From positions 1 to 9,452 of the forward strand of contig JAXHUK010000053.1 in the NCBI GenBank assembly GCA_034189725.1: a stretch of 9,452 nucleotides of DNA, read 5' to 3'. Positions 1 through 4,845 of the stretch are shown piece after piece (position 1 is the stretch's first letter; each line of letters starts with the position of its first letter). This DNA comes from JAXHUK01 sp034189725 (GTDB lineage: Bacteria; Chloroflexota; Dehalococcoidia; SZUA-161). The position numbers and the translations under genes were made by a program. The notes below the pieces were generated by a model that saw only the letters and a list, made by a program, of their open reading frames with translations, made no database searches and was not told the DNA's origin.

Positions 1-564
1 CGTAGACTCGATAGTAGTCCCCGCCATGTCGGCGATTTCCTGGCGAGTGAACGGTATTTCGGAGCCAAGTTTTATGTAGAGCATAAGCAGTATGCTGGAG
101 ATTCGCTGTTCTATTCTTTCACCTGCGATATCCCGCAAGCGCCCCTGGGCTTCCCGAAGTCTCCCCCCCAGGACATAGATAATCCTCAAAGCCACTTCCG
201 GTCTGTGGGAAAGGAATTCCACAAAATCCTCCCGTTTTATCCCCACGACCGTGGTCTCGACAACAGCCTGGGCTGAAGCAGGATATGGCTTGTTTTCGAA
301 AACAGCGACCTCGCCAAACAGTTCACCGGTGCTGAAAAAGGCGATGATGAACTCCTTCCCCGACGACGCATGCTTCAGCACCTTTATCTTCCCTTCGGCA
401 ACGATGTAGAGCCATTCCGGATCGTCACCGTCCCAGAATATGAACTCACCGCTATCGAATGTACGCTCGATGGCGATCTCGGATAGCTCGGCAAGTTCAT
501 GTTCATTCAAGCCGGAAAAAATCAATGACCGTTTCAGAATTTCGGCTCTATCGATTGACTGCAA
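1..564 (-). CDS. Crp/Fnr-family transcriptional regulator (C-terminus cut by window edge)
   Basis: 188 residues are visible and the C-terminus lies outside the window. The fold is clear: a cyclic-nucleotide-binding-like beta-barrel domain (about residues 15-115, with GELFGEVAVFE at 80-90), a long dimerisation helix (about 120-160), then the start of a winged helix-turn-helix, FTRQEIADMAGTTIEST, at 172-188. Such proteins bind DNA as dimers and switch genes in response to a ligand, redox state or gas. The phosphate-binding segment has PAS at 95-97 where cAMP-binding Crp has Arg-Ser-Ala, so cAMP is unlikely to be the ligand. No cysteine occurs in the visible part, so an Fnr-type N-terminal iron-sulfur cluster is also unlikely. 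I chose TTG at 564 because an in-frame stop lies six codons upstream, no other start codon precedes the conserved domain, and AGGGA sits just before it. Known relatives regulate hcp in other anaerobes, but nothing here proves that link. Confidence 0.9.
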   Translation of the reverse strand, partial: MQSIDRAEILKRSLIFSGLNEHELAELSEIAIERTFDSGEFIFWDGDDPEWLYIVAEGKIKVLKHASSGKEFIIAFFSTGELFGEVAVFENKPYPASAQAVVETTVVGIKREDFVEFLSHRPEVALRIIYVLGGRLREAQGRLRDIAGERIEQRISSILLMLYIKLGSEIPFTRQEIADMAGTTIEST

Positions 565-620
565 TGCTGTTCCCTGTTCTCACCCTGACGTTTATAACAG
601 AGGGCGTTTCGTAAGTGCAA

Positions 621-629
621 ATTATAGCA
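621..629 (-). promoter_or_regulatory. Extended -10 promoter for the Crp/Fnr gene
   Basis: Read on the minus strand this is TGCTATAAT, a perfect extended -10 element (TGn plus TATAAT). No good -35 hexamer is placed upstream, which is usual for extended -10 promoters. Transcription would start about 50 bases before the TTG start at 564. A short inverted repeat, GTGC-N7-GCAC (615-629), overlaps the -10 box and could be an operator. That last point is speculative. Confidence 0.5.
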
Positions 630-660
630 CAATCACTCCTGCAACTGCCATTTATTCCGA

Positions 661-691
661 AAATAGACTTGTCCCGTTCGCCTTGAGTCCT
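661..691 (+). repeat. Dispersed intergenic repeat, copy 1
   Basis: This stretch aligns with 6822-6853 over about 31 bases with one indel and two mismatches. Both copies begin AAATAGAC and run through CCCGTTCGCC to TGAGTCCT. Similar CCGTTCGCCCTGAG units are common as scattered intergenic repeats in environmental Chloroflexota-like genomes (recollection). In this copy the second arm of the hairpin has decayed. Confidence 0.6.
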
Positions 692-714
692 TCGATAAGC
701 TCACTTGAAAAAAA

Positions 715-760
715 CCTGGCTGTTCAGACATCCAGACATCCGAGCGTCTGAACGACCAGG
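715..760. repeat. Long imperfect palindrome
   Basis: CCTGG (715-719) and GTTCAGAC (722-729) are mirrored by GTCTGAAC (746-753) and CCAGG (756-760), with a two-base mismatch between the two stem blocks and a 16-base loop. It has no T tract on either side, so it is not an obvious intrinsic terminator. It could be a decayed repeat element or a protein-binding palindrome. Confidence 0.5.
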
Positions 761-894
761 CATAATCCCTGTCCGCATAAAAGCCGTTTTAAGTAATAGT
801 TGCTCGTGCTAGCCCTTTGATATATCATTAGCAGTGGCGTAACCTGCTGCCGATATCGAGGGATAAATCAAAGCAGCAAGTTGAGAAGGGATCG

Positions 895-1518
895 ATGGAC
901 TGGGCTCAGCTTATTCCCATAATCATGGCGCTGATCGCGGCGATCGGGATACCTGTTGCCCTGAGCCGGCGAAAGAAAGGGGGACAGGGGAAGCTCGAGG
1001 AGCTTCATCAGCACCTCCAGGACATCGGCATTAAGGCAATTCCTGTAGATGAGAAACAGGCCCCTGGTCAGGCGAAGAAAAAACGCTCGCTGGGTGAGAG
1101 ATCAGAGGGTAGCATGACCATACAACGTATGAATATCGATTCTATAAGCGTCATCAGCGTGTCCAGTCAATACGGAGTCAACTATTACCTCGATTACGAG
1201 GTGCATAGCGGCAGTATGCCAAGAAAAGAAGCTTCGAAGAAAACCAAAATGACCAGAAAGAAAAGCCCTCCTATCTGGGGCAAGACCGTGGCTGTCGAAT
1301 GGCATGGGGATTCTTACCTGGCCCAACGGCTCAACCTCGATTACCAGTTGAAACACAGGCTGGAACAGGCTGCCCCTGAAGAGTTAAAAGGGGGCATCTC
1401 AATACATCCTGAGCCAAAACACGGGTATACCCGGATAAGGACTGACTACCAGTTGCTGACACGCGACCTCTTCGAGGCTATTGACACCATCGCCAAACAC
1501 GTTAAATCAGGTAGTTAG
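895..1518 (+). CDS. Single-pass membrane protein of unknown function
   Basis: The 207-residue product is not from a family I recognise. Residues 4-24 form one hydrophobic helix (LIPIIMALIAAIGIPVALS) followed by positive residues RRKK, which predicts an N-out, C-in anchor with the bulk in the cytoplasm. A lysine-rich linker follows (about 50-73). From residue 74 a soluble domain of mixed strands and helices begins. It contains a basic stretch (KEASKKTKMTRKK at 111-123), then WGKTVAVEWHGD and a C-terminal region ending in a probable helix. The start is supported by GAGAAGGG at 883-890, a few bases before the ATG. The thioesterase gene begins 79 bases after its stop on the same strand, so the two may be co-transcribed. 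The function is unknown; the basic patches could contact nucleic acid or lipid head groups, but that is a guess. Confidence 0.75.
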   Translation: MDWAQLIPIIMALIAAIGIPVALSRRKKGGQGKLEELHQHLQDIGIKAIPVDEKQAPGQAKKKRSLGERSEGSMTIQRMNIDSISVISVSSQYGVNYYLDYEVHSGSMPRKEASKKTKMTRKKSPPIWGKTVAVEWHGDSYLAQRLNLDYQLKHRLEQAAPEELKGGISIHPEPKHGYTRIRTDYQLLTRDLFEAIDTIAKHVKSGS

Positions 1519-1597
1519 AACACAACTATTGGAAAGGCAGTCGTGGATTGTTGCCCCCAAGAGTCTTGAGACTACCGTGGATGAACAAGGGAGCAAG

Positions 1598-2035
1598 ATG
1601 CTGAGCTGGGAGAACAAGCTATCGGATATCCAAACCGACCAGGAATCGTTCCCTACGTGCTTCGCCTGTGGCCAGGAGAATCCTATCGGGCTTAAACTCA
1701 GGTTCACACGAGATGGCAATGAGGTTACCAGCGAGTTTGCTCTCAGCGAGCTCTACGAGGGTTGGTTCGGCATTACACACGGCGGCATAGTTTTCACAAT
1801 CCTCGACGAGGCTATGGCATACACGTACTTCCCCCGGATAAAAGGCGTTACCGCTAAGGCTGACGTACGGTTCAGGCAACCAGCCCCTATCGGAGTTCCC
1901 ATGGTGGTTACCGCCCGACTGGTCAAGAAAACGAGAAAACTTCTGACCACAACCGCAACCATAACCCTCAAGGATGGGACAGTGATTGCCGAAAGCACTG
2001 CCCGAGCATACATCGTCAACTCAGAACAAGGCTAG
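1598..2035 (+). CDS. PaaI-like hotdog-fold thioesterase
   Basis: The 145-residue product has the length and motifs of the PaaI/YdiI-type hotdog thioesterases, which hydrolyse acyl-CoA thioesters in the cytoplasm. The key block is THGGIVFTILDEAMAY at 60-75: HGGI starts the central hotdog helix, and D70-E71 lies where the family carries its catalytic acid. Residues 20-32 read TCFACGQENPIGL. This Cys-x2-Cys-Gly-x2-Asn-Pro-x-Gly-Leu entry motif is common in one branch of the family and may bind a metal or be structural. The beta strands continue to residue 140. I chose ATG 1598 because AAGGGAG (1587-1593) precedes it and the protein then begins just before the family domain. The frame is open further upstream (GTG 1577, TTG 1481), but an extension would overlap the preceding gene without adding conserved sequence. 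The acyl substrate cannot be told from sequence. Confidence 0.88.
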   Translation: MLSWENKLSDIQTDQESFPTCFACGQENPIGLKLRFTRDGNEVTSEFALSELYEGWFGITHGGIVFTILDEAMAYTYFPRIKGVTAKADVRFRQPAPIGVPMVVTARLVKKTRKLLTTTATITLKDGTVIAESTARAYIVNSEQG

Positions 2036-2046
2036 TCCGAATTAGT

Positions 2047-2173
2047 AGCCCCCGAATTCATTCGGGGTGTGCAGTAACTATGGTTCGGACGTATCTATCC
2101 AGTCACACCAGTATGACCAGCCCCCGAGTTCATCAGGGGTTGACATAAACACGGTTCGGACGTATCTATCCAG
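2047..2173 (+). repeat. Tandem pair of ~55-base hairpin-containing repeats
   Basis: Unit 1 is 2047-2102 and unit 2 is 2119-2173, 16 bases apart. Each starts AGCCCCCGA, contains a C-rich/G-rich hairpin, and ends in the same 21 bases (2082-2102 and 2153-2173, identical). Unit 1 folds perfectly (CCCCGAA 2050-2056, loop TTCA, TTCGGGG 2061-2067). In unit 2 the hairpin has drifted and keeps little more than CCCC/GGGG. In unit 1, GTCCGAA (2035-2041) can also pair with TTCGGAC (2084-2090), enclosing the inner hairpin. The pair follows the thioesterase stop directly, so the first hairpin could also help end transcription, but no T tract follows. Confidence 0.75.
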
Positions 2174-2194
2174 GCGCAGTTTAGTACATTTGGT

Positions 2195-2221
2195 TTGATC
2201 TGGATAAACTATCGTTATAAG
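2195..2221 (+). promoter_or_regulatory. Weak promoter candidate for the small CxxC gene
   Basis: TTGATC (2195-2200) and TATAAG (2216-2221) resemble sigma-70 boxes, but the 15-base spacer is shorter than ideal. The position, about 70 bases before the small gene at 2294, is reasonable. The support is weak. Confidence 0.25.
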
Positions 2222-2293
2222 GAGCAGGTACATACGTAGTATTGCCCCTGTCTTCCATTAGAAGCACAATGTACTGTAGGGAGAAATAGTAAG

Positions 2294-2470
2294 ATGAGGA
2301 CTGATTGTACAAATTGCGGCCATGTTGCGAACGCGAAGAGGAACGAACTCGAAGCACCTTTCGAAAGATTGTTCAGACATACCTATACATTGCCTTCCGG
2401 GCGCGTAGTAAAGATAATTGCGACCGACGAGAGCGAACTGGTGGATATACAGCTAAGATCTGGTGCTTAG
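2294..2470 (+). CDS. 58-residue CxxC microprotein
   Basis: This small open frame begins MRTDCTNCGHVANAKR and ends IQLRSGA. The N-terminal Cys-Thr-Asn-Cys-Gly (residues 5-9) looks like one half of a zinc ribbon or a metal-binding knuckle. No second cysteine pair is present, so a metal site would need a dimer, a nearby histidine (H10) or a partner. The second half (about 35-55) reads like a beta hairpin with alternating hydrophobic residues (RVVKIIATDESELVDIQL). AGGGAG at 2278-2283 lies 10 bases before the ATG, and a strong intrinsic terminator follows 25 bases after the stop, as expected for a single-gene transcript. A longer overlapping frame in another register (2305-2508) looks much less like a protein. 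I cannot name a family or function. Confidence 0.6.
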   Translation: MRTDCTNCGHVANAKRNELEAPFERLFRHTYTLPSGRVVKIIATDESELVDIQLRSGA

Positions 2471-2495
2471 CTTTTTCATTTCCCTCCTTCTTGCT

Positions 2496-2533
2496 GGCGG
2501 TGAAGTAAGGCAAGCTTCACCGCCTTTGTTTTG
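2496..2533 (+). terminator. Rho-independent terminator after the small CxxC gene
   Basis: A perfect 10-bp stem (GGCGGTGAAG 2496-2505 with CTTCACCGCC 2515-2524) encloses a 9-base loop and is followed by TTTGTTTTG. This is a textbook intrinsic terminator for rightward transcription. The minus-strand reading has no T tract, so it would not efficiently end the converging transporter transcript. Confidence 0.88.
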
Positions 2534-2574
2534 ACTACGAATTCCAATGACAGAAGAGCTAGGTCTGTTTTTAC

Positions 2575-3570
2575 TCAATGCATCCTCTTGATTCGCCAGC
2601 TTAGCCAGATAAAATGGAGAACAGACATAGCTGATACCACTGCCGCAGGCATCGCAGCCCTGGAACTAAAGAAAATAAGGCCAATAGCTCCCGCCAAACC
2701 GTAGTTTTTCCTGGTCCCAAACAGGATCAAGCTGATTCTATCCCCCTTCGCCATGCCCAAGAATTCCAGTATGCGGTTTATTAATTCGCCAAATACAAAC
2801 GTGCCGGTGAAGGCGATGGCACAGGTTAGCAGTAACGTATAGGGCTGTCCCAGGAACACATCCCGGTTTAACCCGACCATGGTGTATATCACCAGAAAGA
2901 AGCCCCAGTTCACTACGGGATTCCTCCAGCGGTCTACGGTCGTCACGATGCGGGTACGCCGTAAGATACGCGAGACCAGGATCGGTGCAACTATCAGTTC
3001 GCTGAGCACGATAAGTAAACGCACGGGATCGATGAAGTTAGCCCCCAGGAACAGTATGCATATCAGCGGCGTGACAGCAAGCGCTGCCACATACGCAACT
3101 ACATTCCCTACCAATGAAAATTCGGTGTTGCCACCGAGAAGGTGGGTCAGGGGAATCACCGCGACCGCCGGGGGAACCGCAGCCACAAGGACAAAGCCGC
3201 TTCGTAGCTCAGGATCATTGATAATAAGCGATGATAACCCTATAAGAATGACCCCGAGGATACCATAGCTCAGCAAAAGTGCGGTCAGGACAGGGAGCAG
3301 TACGGTTCTCAGATTCAGAAATATTCTGGAAGACACATCCAGTATAGAGATGGTCATAATGATGGCGAGCACGGGCAGCAGGGCAGGCTCTGTCCATGAG
3401 GCACCACCATTGAATATCAGACCAACGATGATAGCAAGCGTGAATACAAAACTGCTATTCCCCAAAAGCCCTGTGAGTCGGTCGCTCAATGACATAAAAA
3501 AAACACCGTTATAGGCTGGAGCTTGAGGGAGACCAACAACCACCTCGCGGATATCGTATCGACTACCCAT
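2575..3570 (-). CDS. BASS-superfamily (bile acid:sodium symporter-like) membrane transporter
   Basis: The 331-residue product is a polytopic inner-membrane protein with about nine or ten hydrophobic helices. The middle, GFVLVAAVPPAVAVIPLTHLLGG (read in two parts, 125-136 and 137-147), matches the unwound-helix region of the BASS/SBF fold, where related transporters have a Cys-Pro-Gly-Gly segment. Near the C-terminus, RKNYGLAGAIGL (287-298) followed by FFSSRAAMPAAVV matches the family's second crossover region. Such proteins move organic anions, usually with sodium; arsenite (Acr3) and pantoate relatives exist. The usual Gly-Gly pair is replaced by Pro-Ala here, so the substrate cannot be assigned. 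The first 25 residues are unusual for this family, and an internal ATG at 3495 would give a 306-residue protein of more typical size. Neither start has a clear ribosome binding site. The gene stands alone on its strand. Confidence 0.75.
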   Translation of the reverse strand: MGSRYDIREVVVGLPQAPAYNGVFFMSLSDRLTGLLGNSSFVFTLAIIVGLIFNGGASWTEPALLPVLAIIMTISILDVSSRIFLNLRTVLLPVLTALLLSYGILGVILIGLSSLIINDPELRSGFVLVAAVPPAVAVIPLTHLLGGNTEFSLVGNVVAYVAALAVTPLICILFLGANFIDPVRLLIVLSELIVAPILVSRILRRTRIVTTVDRWRNPVVNWGFFLVIYTMVGLNRDVFLGQPYTLLLTCAIAFTGTFVFGELINRILEFLGMAKGDRISLILFGTRKNYGLAGAIGLIFFSSRAAMPAAVVSAMSVLHFIWLSWRIKRMH

Positions 3571-3716
3571 GAGGTCAATCCATGCTATGGTTTTCCCTAT
3601 TGCAATGTAGCCGTATCTTCACAGGTTGTCAATGTTCGGGACTGTGAGGCGTAATGACCGGGGTGACAATGCTTTGCCGGTACTGATCCTGTCTGTCCAT
3701 CTCCCAGGTTTCTGAT

Positions 3717-3746
3717 TTGACAATCCGCTGAACGGTATGGTATACA
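3717..3746 (+). promoter_or_regulatory. Promoter candidate for the degraded oxidoreductase
   Basis: A perfect -35 box TTGACA (3717-3722) is followed after 18 bases by TATACA (3741-3746). The pair lies about 60 bases upstream of the remnant's TTG start. A small inverted repeat (TGGTAT 3738-3743 with ATACCA 3755-3760) overlaps the -10 box and could serve as an operator. The functional gene may have used this promoter before it decayed. Confidence 0.4.
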
Positions 3747-3807
3747 ATCCCCACATACCAGCCAGTGCCAAGCAACAGGGGGAAATCCGTGAAATGCGGG
3801 TGCCTGA

Positions 3808-4011
3808 TTGAATGATAGAATTATCATCGGGGCAGGGCTGGCCGGCCTCTCCACCGGCTGCTATGCCCAGATGAACGGCTACCAGAGCTACATCTTTAAA
3901 CATCATACTACGCCGGGTGGTGGTTGTATCCCCCTGCCTCTCCTCAGGCCGCCATATCGTGCAGATACTGTGCCATCAGGAAGGAAGCCATTCTCCACGT
4001 CCGCGTCGTAG
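3808..4011 (+). pseudogene. Internally deleted FAD-dependent (phytoene desaturase-like) oxidoreductase remnant
   Basis: The frame from TTG 3808 opens with a dinucleotide-binding motif, IIIGAGLAGLSTGCYA (residues 5-20), followed by MNGYQSYIFKHHTTPGGG. This is the N-terminus of the phytoene desaturase/FAD-dependent amine-oxidase-like family, whose intact members have about 500 residues. After PGGG (3913-3924) the sequence jumps to what looks like the family's C-terminal flavin-binding end. In the +1 frame 3929-3985 reads SPCLSSGRHIVQILCHQEG, and then the original frame reads KPFSTSAS and stops at 4009-4011. The ends are thus joined with about 400 residues missing, apparently at the PGG coding sequence common to both places, and two compensating frameshifts have accumulated since. 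No active flavoprotein could be made. The C-terminal match is from memory of the family. Confidence 0.7.
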
Positions 4012-4222
4012 GGTACGTGTGATTTTACGTGGCAGTCGCTTCAACTCTGCTCCACCCATGACATTGTCAAGAAGCACGGAAATCTTTACCCTAGAGACCA
4101 TTCCGCAAGACAGTTTTATCATTGACTCCTATGAGAATTACCATTACAATCTGATAAGCCGACGGAGAACCCGCAACATAGATTGTTCCTCATGCAAAAA
4201 TAATCCCAGGGGAACAGGCGAG
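4012..4222 (+). other. Non-coding stretch between remnant and membrane-protein gene
   Basis: The frame from 3917 stays open through this stretch into the downstream membrane protein. However, its residues here (rich in Arg, Ser and Thr, with no hydrophobic pattern) do not look like an N-terminal domain. I see no recognisable protein, RNA or repeat. It may be further decayed gene sequence. Confidence 0.4.
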
Positions 4223-4609
4223 ATGTTCGAAGATGTCGTCGCTTTCTTAATCATTGCGCTGATAACTGGTCGATGGTGGTTCCCGCTTCAACCAGAGCCA
4301 TCGATTCACTGCGTCGTGATCTTCATAATCGGTACCCTGATAGCCGCTATATTCCTCTGGATCGGGATGAAGCTCACCAGAATCCATGGAACCTTTCTCG
4401 CCATGATTATAGTTGCAGTCGTCTCATCACTGGTGCGGCTTATCCCCATCGCGGGCGGTATTCTGTCCATAATAGCGATGTTCGTACTAATAAATGCCCT
4501 GACGGACTCGGATTTCTGGCCCGATGCCGTGTTCATGGTAATCGTAGCCTGGGGCATCCCGTTCCTGCTAAGCGCATTTTTCATCCTCTGTATGGCCTCG
4601 CCAGCATAG
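4223..4609 (+). CDS. Small polytopic membrane protein of unknown function
   Basis: From ATG 4223 the product has 128 residues and is hydrophobic nearly throughout, with four or five probable transmembrane helices: about residues 3-20, 31-52, 57-75, 75-92 and 103-125. Between the first two lies WWFPLQPEPS, and a basic turn (KLTRIHG) follows the second. AGGGGA at 4208-4213, nine bases before the ATG, supports this start. The frame is open back to GTG/ATG codons near 3917, but that extension crosses the oxidoreductase remnant and is not protein-like. I do not recognise the family and see no ion-channel, transporter or enzyme motif. It has no close partner: the remnant lies upstream, and the AOR gene downstream has its own promoter. 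It may be an orphan gene or what is left of a larger one. Confidence 0.6.
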   Translation: MFEDVVAFLIIALITGRWWFPLQPEPSIHCVVIFIIGTLIAAIFLWIGMKLTRIHGTFLAMIIVAVVSSLVRLIPIAGGILSIIAMFVLINALTDSDFWPDAVFMVIVAWGIPFLLSAFFILCMASPA

Positions 4610-4720
4610 GTTGTTTACATAAAGTAATCGTTTATCCTCTGTTGCTTAGCTGCTATCCCGCTCTGTAACAGGCACTTTTCGCGTCTGCTGCAAACCCCAA
4701 GGAATCCATACTTCGTGCCA

Positions 4721-4749
4721 TTGTCAAATAGTGAGCTTAATGCTAAAAT
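4721..4749 (+). promoter_or_regulatory. Sigma-70-type promoter for the AOR gene
   Basis: TTGTCA (4721-4726), a 17-base spacer and TAAAAT (4744-4749) match the vegetative consensus at five of six positions in each box with ideal spacing. Transcription should start near 4756 and give a leader of about 90 bases before the ATG at 4846. Confidence 0.65.
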
Positions 4750-4765
4750 GCATCCTCATACACCA

Positions 4766-4797
4766 GGTCGGGGCTAATCCGGGGTTTGCCCTTGACC
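4766..4797 (+). promoter_or_regulatory. Leader hairpin in the AOR mRNA
   Basis: Just after the predicted transcription start, GGTC (4766-4769) and GGGC (4771-4774) pair with GCCC (4788-4791) and GACC (4794-4797) around a 13-base loop. There is no T tract, and it lies more than 30 bases before the ribosome binding site, so it is more likely a stabilising or regulatory stem than a terminator. It does not match the molybdenum/tungsten cofactor riboswitch as I know it, being far too small. Confidence 0.35.
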
Positions 4798-4845
4798 ATT
4801 GTGGCACATCACATTGAACGGTATTACAGAAAGGAGATATCTGTT

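Larger units (their letters stand above)
565..894. other. Intergenic gap between divergent genes
   Basis: The gap separates the leftward regulator from the rightward membrane-protein gene. It holds the regulator's extended -10 promoter, one arm of a dispersed repeat (661-691), a long imperfect palindrome (715-760) and a weak rightward promoter candidate (TTGCTC 800-805, 17 bases, TATCAT 823-828). A reading frame across 440-751 overlaps the regulator antisense and shows no protein character. I see no gene here. Confidence 0.6.

Noticed and set aside
440..751. Open frame on the plus strand across the regulator's 5' end
   Set aside because: It is antisense to the conserved Crp/Fnr domain, is Ser/Ile-rich without pattern and crosses repeat material.
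2047..2173. CRISPR array
   Set aside because: There are only two units, the repeats of about 55 bases are too long and contain diverged hairpins, the spacer is 16 bases, and no cas genes are present.
4012..4222. N-terminal extension of the small membrane protein (frame open from 3917)
   Set aside because: The extension overlaps the oxidoreductase remnant, has no conserved or hydrophobic pattern, and the internal ATG at 4223 has a good ribosome binding site.
4766..4797. Molybdenum/tungsten cofactor riboswitch before the AOR gene
   Set aside because: The leader has a single small stem and lacks the size and multi-helix layout of that riboswitch.
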